A stretch of 32,701 nt of DNA from Nevskia soli (GTDB taxonomy: Bacteria > Pseudomonadota > Gammaproteobacteria > Nevskiales > Nevskiaceae). The stretch spans positions 1-32,701 of the forward strand of contig JAMFRN010000005.1 of NCBI GenBank assembly GCA_026224805.1, read 5' to 3'. Under the pieces are notes generated by a model. It saw only the letters and a list, made by a program, of their open reading frames with translations, was not told where the DNA came from and did no database searches. Position numbers and translations under genes: made by a program. Below, piece after piece: positions 17,189-24,832 of the stretch (its first letter is position 1; every line of letters starts with the position of its first letter).

Positions 17189-17929
17189 ATGACCAACTCC
17201 CCCCTGCTGGCCTTGCACATCGCCGGCGCCATCACCGGCCTGCTCGCCGGCACGGCGGCCCTGCTCTCCCCCAAGGGCGCACACCTGCATCGCGTGGCCG
17301 GCAACATCTTCTTCATCGCCATGCTCTGCATGTCGGCCAGCGCCGCCTGGCTGGCGCTGCTGAAATCGCAGACCATGAACCTGGTCGTCGGCACCCTGAC
17401 CTTCTACCTGGTCGGCAGCGCCTGGCTGACCATGGTGCGCAAGGCCGGACACACCGGCCTGCTCGAACGCGGCCTCCTGCTGATCGTCCTGGCCGACGCA
17501 GCCGCCGCCCTGATCCTCGGCTGGGAAGCTGCCAACGGCATAGGCATGGCAAAGGACGGAGCGCCCACAGCCGCCTACTTCGTCTTCGGCTCCGTTGCCT
17601 TGCTGGCATCCGCCCTGGACATCCGCGTCCTGATCCGCGGCGGCGTTGCCGGCGCCTCGCGCATTGCACGCCATCTCTGGCGCATGTGCGCCGCCCTGCT
17701 GATCGCCGTGACCTCCCTGTTCCTCGGTAAGCAGAGCCTGCTGCCCGCGGCCATCATCCAGACGCATCTCTACCTGCTGCCGATCCTGACCGTCATCGTA
17801 TTGATGATCTACTGGCTCATTCGCGTGCATTTCACCAGCGCCTACAGGAAAGCCCGCAAGCCGGCGGCACCGGCGTCCCTGGCGCCCGACATATGGCCCA
17901 AGCGGAGCGTGCCCACGCGCCCCATCTAG
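17189..17929 (+). CDS. Multi-pass membrane protein, DUF2306-like
   Basis: 246 residues with about seven TM segments. The N-terminus reads LLALHIAGAITGLLAGTAALLSPKGAHLHRVAGNIFFIAML, a pattern shared with the preceding DUF2306 protein (a histidine motif HLHRVAGN in the place of FHRWNGR). A second conserved-looking region is RIARHLWRMCAALLIA. GGAG (17178-17181) lies 7 bases before the ATG. As the fifth gene of the GntR-ABC operon it may work with the DUF2306-TPR protein, but no function can be assigned. Confidence 0.8.
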   Translation: MTNSPLLALHIAGAITGLLAGTAALLSPKGAHLHRVAGNIFFIAMLCMSASAAWLALLKSQTMNLVVGTLTFYLVGSAWLTMVRKAGHTGLLERGLLLIVLADAAAALILGWEAANGIGMAKDGAPTAAYFVFGSVALLASALDIRVLIRGGVAGASRIARHLWRMCAALLIAVTSLFLGKQSLLPAAIIQTHLYLLPILTVIVLMIYWLIRVHFTSAYRKARKPAAPASLAPDIWPKRSVPTRPI

Positions 17930-18002
17930 AGTCTGACCAGCGAAAGCGTGTGGAAACCCCGATCAGGCTTCAGACAGTTGCCAACCATCCTGAACTCCAG
18001 CT

Positions 18003-18716
18003 TTACTGCACGTCGGACAGCAGGCGCCCCGACTCCCTCCTGACCACGGCGTAACACTCGCAGGCGCGACTTTCCAGGCCATCCCGCTCGATCACCGAAA
18101 TATGGCCGCGCCGGTAGCTGATGACGCCGGCGCGCTGCAGGTTTCCGGCCGCCTCGGTAACGCCTTCCCGGCGCACGCCGAGCGCGCTGGCAACCAGTTC
18201 CTGTGTCATGATCAGCTCGTTCGCAGGCAGGCGATCGAGCGTGGCCAGCAGCCACCGGCTCAATTGCTGTTCGATCGAATGAAAGCGATTGCATGCGGCG
18301 GTCTGCGCCACCTGCGTCACCAGCACCTGCGTATAGCGCAGCAACAGGCGCTGCATCATTCCGGCCCGATTGAATTCCTCCTTCAGCAGCTTGCCCTGAA
18401 GGCGGTAACCGTGACCCGCGGTCTGCACCACCGCCGAACTGGGCGTCGTGTTGCCACCCATGAACAGGGACACGCCAAGCATGCCCTCGTTACCCACCCC
18501 CGCAAGCTCCGCCGATACGCCGGACTCGAGAATATAGAGCAGCGAAACGATGGCCGTGATGGGGAAGTAAGCATGCTGCAACTGGCCGCCGGGATCGTAA
18601 AGCGTGTCGCCGAGCCGCATCGGCACCAGTTCCAGATGGGGCGCCAGGCGCTCGAATTCCGGGGCAGGCAATGCTGCCAGCAGATGATTCTGATAGGGAC
18701 TGTGCGCTGATGCCAT
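18003..18716 (-). CDS. Crp/Fnr-family regulator (paralogue 1)
   Basis: 237 residues. N-terminal cyclic-nucleotide-like beta barrel (about 15-125, with HAYFPITAIVSLL), dimer helix, then HTH (TQELVASALGVRREGVTEAAGNLQ). The phosphate-binding cassette is degenerate (GMLGVSLFMGGNTTPSSAVV, without the Glu and Arg of CRP), so cAMP is unlikely as ligand. The C-terminus carries CECYAVV, shared with the two other Crp-like proteins in this window. ATG 18716 has AAGGG six bases upstream; a TTG at 18731 is an alternative. It is 24 bases downstream of the response regulator gene and so is the third gene of the kinase operon. Confidence 0.92.
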   Translation of the reverse strand: MASAHSPYQNHLLAALPAPEFERLAPHLELVPMRLGDTLYDPGGQLQHAYFPITAIVSLLYILESGVSAELAGVGNEGMLGVSLFMGGNTTPSSAVVQTAGHGYRLQGKLLKEEFNRAGMMQRLLLRYTQVLVTQVAQTAACNRFHSIEQQLSRWLLATLDRLPANELIMTQELVASALGVRREGVTEAAGNLQRAGVISYRRGHISVIERDGLESRACECYAVVRRESGRLLSDVQ

Positions 18717-18740
18717 GGCGGACCCTTGCAATCCTGTGTA

Positions 18741-19565
18741 CTACTGCTTGGCGGTAAGCTCGACGCCGATGCCGCGATAGCCGAGGAAGCGGCAGGACTG
18801 GTTGAACATCGGCTCTCCGCTGACCTGGAATTTCCGGCGCGAGCCATCCGCGCCGGTGCGGCTGAACACGAAGTCCAGGAAAGGCTGCCGCGCCTCGATC
18901 ATGGCCTCCAGCGTGTCCCGCTCCGCCTCATTCCAGCCACTAGCCCGGTCACTGCTTTTCTTTCCGGTAAGGCCGTCGACCTGGACGCCGAGCATTTCCA
19001 GCGCCGGACCGGAAACCTTGGTGAAGTTGCCGCTCTCGTCCTGCTCCCAGTACCAGTCCGAAGCCAGTTCGGTCAGGCTGCGAAAACGCGCTTCGCTCTC
19101 GCGCAGTTCCGCCGTGCGCTCCTGCACCATGTGTTCCAGCGTCTTGCTGTAGTTCTCCAGCATCTTGTACAACAACCGCACCTCCAGCATGTTGTGGATG
19201 CGGGTCCTGACTTCAACCAGATCGAACGGCTTGCTGATGAAGTCCTTGGCACCGGCCTGCAAGGCGCGCAGCTTGTGCCCCGGCTGTGCGGTCAGCACGA
19301 TTACGGGCAGGTAGCCGTCGGCATCATTGGTCTTGAGGCCTTCCATCACCTGGAAACCGTCCATGACCGGCATTTGTAGGTCGAGCAGGATCAGGTCGTA
19401 GCGGTTCTTGCGGTGCAGCGCGCAGACCTCCTGCGGCTTCGTAGTCGAAGCGACGCCGGTATAGCCCGTCTCGCCAAGCAACTGCTCCAGCAAGGCGACG
19501 TTGGACTCCTGGTCGTCGACGATCAGGATATTGGCTTTGAGGATGTCGGCTGCGGCAAGCATCAT
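18741..19565 (-). CDS. Response regulator: receiver plus PAS output
   Basis: 274 residues. Receiver domain at 12-130 with acidic pair D17/D18, phospho-acceptor D62 (LILLDLQMP), T92 and K112 (KPFD). A coiled linker (about 135-165, YSKTLEHMVQERTAELRESE) leads into a PAS domain (about 165-272). There is no DNA-binding, GGDEF or kinase domain, so output is probably by protein contact or sensing via PAS. The ATG overlaps the kinase stop (ATGA, 19562-19565). Together with the Crp gene this makes a three-gene signalling operon. Confidence 0.92.
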   Translation of the reverse strand: MMLAAADILKANILIVDDQESNVALLEQLLGETGYTGVASTTKPQEVCALHRKNRYDLILLDLQMPVMDGFQVMEGLKTNDADGYLPVIVLTAQPGHKLRALQAGAKDFISKPFDLVEVRTRIHNMLEVRLLYKMLENYSKTLEHMVQERTAELRESEARFRSLTELASDWYWEQDESGNFTKVSGPALEMLGVQVDGLTGKKSSDRASGWNEAERDTLEAMIEARQPFLDFVFSRTGADGSRRKFQVSGEPMFNQSCRFLGYRGIGVELTAKQ

Positions 19566-21271
19566 GCTCTTTTCTCTTTGTGCAAACGGATTGCTTCGGT
19601 TTTGGCGAACGCCAGGGTCAGGTCCAGCGTTTCCATGAATTCGTTGACCTTGATCGGCTTGGTCAGGTAGCGGTAGAACCCCGCCTCCATGCCTTTCTCG
19701 ATGTCGCGGGGCATGGCGTTGGCGCTGAGCGCCACCACCGGGATATGTGCGGTGGTCGGGTCGTCGGCAAGGATGCGCAGTGCCCTGATGCCGCTGATGC
19801 CGGGCAGGTTGATGTCCATCAGGATCACGTCCGGTAGGGAAGCGCGCGCGATCTCGATGCCGCTGATGCCGTCCCTGGCACTGAGCAGGCGAATATCCGA
19901 TCGGCGCGCCATCAGATCCTCCACCAGCATCAGATTGGCCGGGTTGTCCTCGACATAGAGCACGCTGCGCAACAGCGCATTGGCCTGGACTTTTACCTGG
20001 GGCACAGTCACCGGTTCGACTACGTCGGCGGCAACGGCTCGTTCGTCGGTCAGATTCAGTTCAAGCCAGAACACGCTGCCCGTGCCGACGGTGCTTTCCA
20101 CGCCGATGGCGCCCCCCATCAATTCGATCAGCCGCTTGCACACCACCAGGCCGATGCCGGTGCCTTCCTCCAGGCTCGCCTCCTGTCCGAGGCGATTGAA
20201 CGGCTGAAACAGTTGCATCAACTGGTCGGTGCTCAGGCCTTCGCCGTTATCCTGCACGGAAATGCGGGTACGCCCCGGGACGTTTTCCACACAGTCCACC
20301 ACCACGGCGCCGCCCACCTTGTTGTATTTGATCGCATTGGTCAGCAGGTTGATCAGAACCTGCTTGACCCGGGTGCGGTCGGCCTTGACGAAGCACGGCA
20401 CTTCAAACCACGGAAAGCGCACGCTGATGCCGCGCTTGTGCGCCTGCGGCTCGATCATGGCGCGGCATTCGTTCAGCACTTCGGCCAGCGAGATCGGTTC
20501 CAGCGACAGCGACAGCTTGCCCGACTCGATCACCGCCAGATCGAGGATCTCGTTGATCAGGTCCAGCAGATACCACCCGGCCTTGAGGATCTGGTCGACA
20601 CTGCGCCTCTGCGACACCGTCGGCGACGGCGAGCCGGATTCGATCAGTTGGGCAAAACCGAGAATGGCGCTGAGCGGCGTGCGCAGTTCATGGCTCATGC
20701 TCGAAAGGAAATCCGACTTGGCCAGGTTGGCTTTTTCCGCCACTGCCATGGCGTCGTGTAGTTCCAGCTCGACCTGCTTGCGTATTGAATTGTCGGCACC
20801 GATCAGCAGGTAGCCGATGATGTCGCCATAGTCATCGCGCAGCGCCGTGATCGAGACGATCGCCGGAAAGCGGCTGCCGTCCTTGCAGATATAGGTCAGC
20901 TCGTAGCTGTCCTCAATGCCGCGCGAAGCCTTGAAGGCTAGTGCCTCGAAGCCCGGCGTAATCGGTGTGGCGAGCTCCAGGCTCAAGGCCTGCGCCCGTG
21001 CAATCACTTCTTGCGGATCATGGATATCGCTAGGGCTGATCTTGTTGACTACCTCGGCGGCCTGATAGCCCAACATCCGCTCGGCGCCGATATTGAACAA
21101 CTGAATGATGCCCTTCTCGTCGGTGGCGATGATCGAAAAATTGGCACTGGTAAGGATTGCGTTCTGCAGCGCGCCGGTTTTGAGCAGGGCTTCCTGGCGG
21201 CGTACTTCACTGATGCCATCCGCCTTGCCGGCATCGTCGGTAACGGCGCTACCGTTTGCTTTTTCGAACAT
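19562..21271 (-). CDS. Hybrid sensor histidine kinase (PAS-HisKA-HATPase-REC)
   Basis: 569 residues with no TM segment, so cytoplasmic. PAS at about 30-150 with a PAC-like ESYKL-type region (EDSYELTYICKDGSRFP). HisKA with H194 (SMSHELRTPL). The HATPase domain has an N box (INLLTNAIKYN), G1 (DNGEG) and G2 (GTGIGLVVCKRLI). The C-terminal receiver has D486 (VILMDINLPG). ATG 21271 with AAGG upstream is chosen. The frame is open to an ATG at 21427, but that lies upstream of the proposed promoter -10 (21384-21389) and the extra residues have no domain. It is the first gene of the kinase-RR-Crp operon, under the Crp-type site at 21411. Confidence 0.93.
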   Translation of the reverse strand: MFEKANGSAVTDDAGKADGISEVRRQEALLKTGALQNAILTSANFSIIATDEKGIIQLFNIGAERMLGYQAAEVVNKISPSDIHDPQEVIARAQALSLELATPITPGFEALAFKASRGIEDSYELTYICKDGSRFPAIVSITALRDDYGDIIGYLLIGADNSIRKQVELELHDAMAVAEKANLAKSDFLSSMSHELRTPLSAILGFAQLIESGSPSPTVSQRRSVDQILKAGWYLLDLINEILDLAVIESGKLSLSLEPISLAEVLNECRAMIEPQAHKRGISVRFPWFEVPCFVKADRTRVKQVLINLLTNAIKYNKVGGAVVVDCVENVPGRTRISVQDNGEGLSTDQLMQLFQPFNRLGQEASLEEGTGIGLVVCKRLIELMGGAIGVESTVGTGSVFWLELNLTDERAVAADVVEPVTVPQVKVQANALLRSVLYVEDNPANLMLVEDLMARRSDIRLLSARDGISGIEIARASLPDVILMDINLPGISGIRALRILADDPTTAHIPVVALSANAMPRDIEKGMEAGFYRYLTKPIKVNEFMETLDLTLAFAKTEAIRLHKEKRA

Positions 21272-21383
21272 GACCAGCCTTGGTGTAAAGCTTGCAGTGA
21301 TATGGAAGCGGGTCTCGCAGCCGGAGGGGCGCAATGAGCACAGGAAAATCGGTTGACTGAGTTCCTGTTCCGGCGCGACAGAA

Positions 21384-21426
21384 ATTATTCCCGCCGCCCG
21401 GCGCGGCGTCTGTACGCTATCGTACA
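21384..21426 (-). promoter_or_regulatory. Crp-type promoter of the kinase operon (site 1)
   Basis: Perfect dyad TGTACG-CTAT-CGTACA (21411-21426), that is half-sites TGTAC/GTACA spaced 6. On the minus strand the -10 is AATAAT (21384-21389), its 5' edge 29.5 bp from the dyad centre. Inferred transcript start is about 21377 (dyad at -41.5). The leader to ATG 21271 is about 106 nt. Confidence 0.75.
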
Positions 21427-21462
21427 TACGGGGGATTGAACATCTCCAGACGCTCTGGCCGC

Positions 21463-21527
21463 ACCAATAAAATTTCGGCCCCTCAGCCCTGCGCCTGTAT
21501 CAAGGCTGAGAGCTGAGGGGCCGAAAT
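21463..21527 (-). terminator. Intrinsic terminator of the PGYW/ENK-repeat gene
   Basis: Perfect 16-bp inverted repeat ATTTCGGCCCCTCAGC (21472-21487) / GCTGAGGGGCCGAAAT (21512-21527). Read leftward it is followed by a TTTTATT tract, 44 bases after the stop of the gene at 21571. The loop contains a second copy of the GGCTGAG arm (21504-21510) that can form an alternative shorter stem with 21482-21488. Confidence 0.85.
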
Positions 21528-21570
21528 CATGCACTACTGAAGCAAGGCCACTACCGGCAAAACTCCGGCG

Positions 21571-22818
21571 CTAGTGATGCTCATGCTCCTGCCCGCCGCC
21601 CTCGTGCTGCGCTGCCGGCTGCGCGCGAGCCTGGGCCGGGACCTGGGCCTGCGGACGCGGCGCAGGCTGGGGACGTGCCTGGGCCTGTGGACGCGGCGCA
21701 GGCTGGGGACGCGCCTGAGCCTGCGGATGCGGTGCGGCGGGCTTGGGCGCGCTGCGCTGAACAGTTCTTGCCGGGGCGGCTGGGGCATGCGACTGGGCCA
21801 CTGCTGCCGGGCGCTTCGCGGCTACCGGAGCTCTGGCCGGCACCTTGTTCTCGGCGGTGGCCTTGTTTTCAGCCGCCGTCTTGTTTTCTGCAGTTGCCCT
21901 GTTCTCTACACCAGCCTTGTTCTCGGCGGTCGCTTTGTTTTCAGCAGTTGCCTTGTTCTCAGCCGCTGCCTTGTTCTCTACGCCCGCCTTGTTCTCAGCG
22001 GTCGCCTTGTTTTCCTCCGCTGCCTTGTTTGCGGCAGTCGCCTTGTTCTCGGTCGCGGCTTTGTTCTCGGCAGCCGCCTTGTTCTCCGCTCCGGCCTTGT
22101 TCTCGGCAGGAGCTTTGGCCTCAGCAGCGGCGGACGCCTTGAAATCAGCGGGCTTCGAGGTGGCAACGACGGCCGGATGGCCGTGGTTGACCGAATCACG
22201 CTGTGCCGGATTGGCGCGGGCGGTTTGCTCGTGCTGGGTCTGCACGGCAGTCGGCGCAACATGATTTTCATGGGCGAAGGTCTGCTGCTCGGCGGTCGGC
22301 CTGGCGCTGACGCCGCCGCTGCCGCCGTTGAAGCTGACGCGATTGACCGTGGTGTTGTTGACCACCTTTTCGTTGTAGGTGTTGTGGATGCTGCTGATAT
22401 TGACGTTGTTCACCGCCCGGTTGTAGGCGAACGAGCCATTGTTCCAGCGTCCACCGGAATAGCCGTCACCGCCGTAGCCGTAGCCATAGTTGACGCCGCC
22501 ATAGAAGCCGATATGCGGGCCCCAGTAACCCTGGTTGAACGCATAGTTGCCGTTCGACCAGCCCCAGTAACCCGGAGTCCACAGGACGCCGACCGAAGGC
22601 GGCTGAACCCAGGTGCCCGGCACCCAGAAGTAGCCGTCGTCACCGTAGGCCCAGTAACCGGGCGTCCACAGGTAACCGTCACCTGGTATCACCGGCTGCT
22701 CATAGACTGGCAGCTCCGGCGGCGCGATGGTAATGGAAATGCCGATCTGCGCGAAAGATGTCGCCGGCACGGCGAACATCGCCAGGGCCAGCGCCAGTGA
22801 ACGGATATAGGATGACAT
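21571..22818 (-). CDS. Secreted PGYW-repeat protein with an ENK hexapeptide repeat tail
   Basis: 415 residues. Signal peptide MSSYIRSLALALAMFAVPATSFA, cut before Q24. The N-terminal domain (about 45-130) has repeated W-x-PG-Y/T-W units (LWTPGYWAY, FWVPGTW, LWTPGYWGW, then NQGYWG), the YXWGxW/PGYW motif of envelope proteins. Then follow a Gly/Asn-rich part, 15 copies of a hexapeptide around AENKAx (about 235-325) and two copies of a QAQARPQPAPRP unit. A His-rich end (QEHEHH) could bind metal. ATG 22818 has GAGGTG (22826-22831) upstream; the in-frame ATG at 22857 lies upstream of the predicted transcript start (22838). The ENK tail is probably an extended, perhaps peptidoglycan-spanning, spacer; this is an inference. 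Confidence 0.85.
   Translation of the reverse strand: MSSYIRSLALALAMFAVPATSFAQIGISITIAPPELPVYEQPVIPGDGYLWTPGYWAYGDDGYFWVPGTWVQPPSVGVLWTPGYWGWSNGNYAFNQGYWGPHIGFYGGVNYGYGYGGDGYSGGRWNNGSFAYNRAVNNVNISSIHNTYNEKVVNNTTVNRVSFNGGSGGVSARPTAEQQTFAHENHVAPTAVQTQHEQTARANPAQRDSVNHGHPAVVATSKPADFKASAAAEAKAPAENKAGAENKAAAENKAATENKATAANKAAEENKATAENKAGVENKAAAENKATAENKATAENKAGVENRATAENKTAAENKATAENKVPARAPVAAKRPAAVAQSHAPAAPARTVQRSAPKPAAPHPQAQARPQPAPRPQAQARPQPAPRPQAQVPAQARAQPAAQHEGGGQEHEHH
21842..22113 (-). repeat. 18-bp minisatellite, 15 copies (ENK hexapeptide coding)
   Basis: Tandem 18-bp units, imperfect in sequence but exact in length, each encoding six residues with the core ENKA. Variants occur at the first and last positions (AENKAG, TENKAT, VENRAT, AANKAA). 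There is no indel inside units, so the reading frame is kept. Copy-number changes by slippage would alter the tail length. Confidence 0.85.
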
Positions 22819-22844
22819 GAGCAGGCACCTCAGTAGGAATGTCG

Positions 22845-22887
22845 AGTAAAGCGCCATTGGCCACGGCTGTCTGTGCGACAGCGTACG
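22845..22887 (-). promoter_or_regulatory. Crp-type promoter of the PGYW/ENK gene (site 2)
   Basis: Dyad TGTGCG-ACAG-CGTACG (22872-22887). On the minus strand the -10 is TTTACT (22845-22850), its 5' edge 29.5 bp from the dyad centre. Inferred start is about 22838, which leaves a 20-nt leader containing the GAGGTG ribosome site for ATG 22818. Confidence 0.65.
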
Positions 22888-22943
22888 CGGCGCCCGCGGC
22901 GTGATTCGCGACTACGCCGCAGGCCATCAGCGTTCAGCAGCAC

Positions 22944-22972
22944 AAAAAAAGGCCGCACTTTGCAGTGCGGCC
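22944..22972 (-). terminator. Intrinsic terminator of the DUF4398-OmpA operon
   Basis: Stem GGCCGCACT (22951-22959) / AGTGCGGCC (22964-22972) with a TTGC loop. Read leftward it is followed by seven T (A7 at 22944-22950). It lies 66 bases after the OmpA-family stop. A classic rho-independent terminator. Confidence 0.93.
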
Positions 22973-23037
22973 CCGATCATCCATGATCCCGACACCGGCC
23001 TTCCATGCCGGCGAATGGCGATGGTCAGCAGGACTGG

Positions 23038-23841
23038 CTACGCCGGCGGATCCTGAATGATCACTTCGACACGGCGATTGGCCTGCCGCCCGGCATCGGT
23101 GTTGTTGTCGGCGACCGGCGAGTTGTAGCCTTCGCCGACCGAGGTGACGCGGTTGCTGGCGATGCCGCGGCCGGTCAGATACAGCGCTACAGAATCGGCG
23201 CGCTTCTGCGACAGCGCCTGGTTCATGTCCTGGCCGCCGCGGTTGTCGGTATGGCCCTCGATACGGACGGTACGGTCCGGGGCCTGGCCCAGGAAAGTAA
23301 CCAGCCGATCGAGGTTCTCGACGCTGCCCGGCTTGAGGTCGGAGCGACCGGTAGAGAACAGCACATCGCCCAGCGTCAGCACCATGCCGCGGTCGGTCTT
23401 TTTCGCCTGCAAGGCCGCGAGCTGCGCCTGCAGATTGTCGTTCTTGAGCTTCTCGGCATTCGCTTCATTGGTGCGCGCGTTGAGCTGGATCTGCCCGTTC
23501 TGCTCGCTCAGCGTCTTACGCTGGTCCTCGTCGTACTTGGTCTGCGCCAGAGCCCGGGCAATCTGCACCCTGCGCTCGGCGATGTAGACCAGATGCGTCT
23601 CCACCACCGGATCGGTCTGCGGCACCTCGGCATCGCGCACCGCCGTGTCGGCGTCATTGATGGCGATCGGAGCGCGTCCGGCCAGGCGCGGATCGGACTG
23701 CAGATCGGTCAGCTCGGCGCGGGCCTTGGCGACGCCCGGATCCTTCACCACATCGGCCGCGCAGGCGGCGAGCAAGATGGCAGCGGCGCCCAACGTCGCA
23801 CCGCATAAACCGGACCGGATGACATTCTTGATCGTGTTCAT
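23038..23841 (-). CDS. OmpA-family lipoprotein with N-terminal DUF4398-like region
   Basis: 267 residues. Lipoprotein signal with lipobox LAAC (C27). The middle part (about 35-150) is helical and DUF4398-like (ARAELTDLQSD, RRVQIARALAQ, KLKNDNLQAQLAALQ). The C-terminal OmpA peptidoglycan-binding domain (about 155-262) contains LGDVLFSTGRSDLKPG, IEGHTDNRGG (the Asp contacts diaminopimelate) and LSQKRADSVALYL. It should tether the outer membrane to peptidoglycan. It is the second gene of an operon, 3 bases after the DUF4398 lipoprotein, under the promoter at 24345-24387. Confidence 0.93.
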   Translation of the reverse strand: MNTIKNVIRSGLCGATLGAAAILLAACAADVVKDPGVAKARAELTDLQSDPRLAGRAPIAINDADTAVRDAEVPQTDPVVETHLVYIAERRVQIARALAQTKYDEDQRKTLSEQNGQIQLNARTNEANAEKLKNDNLQAQLAALQAKKTDRGMVLTLGDVLFSTGRSDLKPGSVENLDRLVTFLGQAPDRTVRIEGHTDNRGGQDMNQALSQKRADSVALYLTGRGIASNRVTSVGEGYNSPVADNNTDAGRQANRRVEVIIQDPPA

Positions 23842-23844
23842 GCC

Positions 23845-24231
23845 TCAACCTCCCGAGCCGCGTTGTATTTCCTGATTCAAGGTGCTGTTGTTCTTCTGCA
23901 GCTCCTGGTTGACCGCCTCGGCCTTGCCCAGGTGCGCCTTGGCCGAAGCCAGATCGGCCTCGACACGCGCCTCGTCGGCTAGCGGCCGCGCCTGCGCCAC
24001 CTGCACCTCGTCGGTCTGCATGGCGTCGGCGCGCGCGGCGCTGATCTTCTCGTGCGCCGTGCGCATCTCCAGCGGCGCATAGTCGGCGGCGTGATCGTTC
24101 TCGGCGTTGGAGATGGCGATATCGGCGGCCTGGAAGGCATCGTTGGGTGGCAGCGGCACCGTGGCACAGGCGCCCAGCGCCAGAGCACCGACGGCGATGA
24201 GGATATAGGTTGAACGACTTGCTGTTTTCAT
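23845..24231 (-). CDS. DUF4398 lipoprotein
   Basis: 128 residues. Signal peptide with lipobox LGAC (C22), then a helical DUF4398 domain (DAFQAADIAISNAENDHAADYAPLEMR, then EARVEADLASAKAHLGKAEAVNQELQ). DUF4398 proteins often precede OmpA-domain lipoproteins in envelope-stress loci. It lies 3 bases upstream of the OmpA-family gene, so the two are cotranscribed. The function is unknown; the coiled helices suggest it pairs with the similar N-terminal region of its partner. Confidence 0.9.
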   Translation of the reverse strand: MKTASRSTYILIAVGALALGACATVPLPPNDAFQAADIAISNAENDHAADYAPLEMRTAHEKISAARADAMQTDEVQVAQARPLADEARVEADLASAKAHLGKAEAVNQELQKNNSTLNQEIQRGSGG

Positions 24232-24344
24232 GATGTGACCTTTGACGTAATCGATGAAACCGGAGCGCGGAAAATCGGTCGCGGAGGCTGCGTGCTTCCG
24301 GAAAACCCAGGCCGAGGCAGGGGCCGATTTCTTCGCGTCGGGAT

Positions 24345-24387
24345 GTTTTACGCGTGATCCCCAGGGCGGTCCGTCTGTAAGCGTACA
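24345..24387 (-). promoter_or_regulatory. Crp-type promoter of the DUF4398-OmpA operon (site 3, one weak half)
   Basis: On the minus strand TGTAC-GCTTAC-AGACG (24372-24387): one perfect half-site and one poor one. -10 TAAAAC (24345-24350) has its 5' edge 29.5 bp from the dyad centre. Inferred start about 24338, leader about 107 nt. I located this site partly by using the spacing seen in the stronger sites, so it is less independent. An everted dyad GTACA-N6-TGTAC (24383-24398) overlaps it. Confidence 0.5.
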
Positions 24388-24424
24388 TAGCGCTGTACGT
24401 GGCCGCGCCGCTAGCCGCTACTGA

Positions 24425-24571
24425 CTAGAGCCTTCTGCCCTGAATTACCCGCACCAGAATCACGATGATCGCCACGACCAGCAGGATGTGGATGAAGCCG
24501 CCCATGGTGTAGGAGGTGAGCAGTCCCAATGCCCAGCAAATCAATAGAATGACCGCGATGGCTTCAAGCAT
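24425..24571 (-). CDS. Lmo0937-family small membrane protein (48 residues)
   Basis: The frame opens MLEAIAVILLICWALGLLTS and ends VRVIQGRRL, with two TM helices (about 3-19 and 24-42) joined by YTMGGFIH. This matches the short Lmo0937/DUF5670 membrane peptides, including the central TMGGFIH and the basic C-terminus. AGGA and GGAG lie upstream of the ATG at 24571. Such genes are regularly found in stress and envelope clusters, and their role is unknown. No good Crp-type site could be placed upstream of this one. At 49 codons it is easily missed by gene callers. Confidence 0.88.
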   Translation of the reverse strand: MLEAIAVILLICWALGLLTSYTMGGFIHILLVVAIIVILVRVIQGRRL

Positions 24572-24832
24572 GGTCCTGATCTCCGGTTGCGTTACTTTCA
24601 CGAACTGCAGATGAGCAGAGTGAACGCTTCAGGCGGGCAAGCACCGTACGGCAGCACACCCATAGCCGGTAATTTCAGCGGCGGCATCAGCAATGCAGGT
24701 GCCGTACACCCAGCGGCCCGCCCGCCATGCAGGGCAACTGTGCGCAGCGAACGGCAACGGGCCAGAGGCGCCGACGCCTCGCTGCCGCACCAGCCGATGC
24801 AGGCTGTGCGGCAGCACGGATGTCGCAAACCG

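Noticed and set aside
16361-17830. Long open frame on the minus strand opposite the DUF2306 genes (489 codons)
   Set aside because: Gly/Gln/Ala-rich translation without a domain, fully antisense to two clear membrane protein genes. Long antisense frames are expected at this GC content.
21574-22800. Plus-strand 408-codon frame opposite the PGYW/ENK gene
   Set aside because: Its repeats are only the reverse reading of the 18-bp minisatellite. The minus-strand frame has a signal peptide, ribosome site, promoter and terminator.
24383-24398. Everted dyad GTACA-N6-TGTAC upstream of the DUF4398 gene
   Set aside because: Half-sites are in the wrong orientation for the motif and no -10 lies at the standard distance. 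The overlapping 24372-24387 site fits the spacing better.
24645-24660. Possible Crp-type site (minus strand GGTGT-GCTGCC-GTACG) before the Lmo0937 gene
   Set aside because: One poor half-site, and the hexamer at the required spacing (TCACTC) is not a -10 box.
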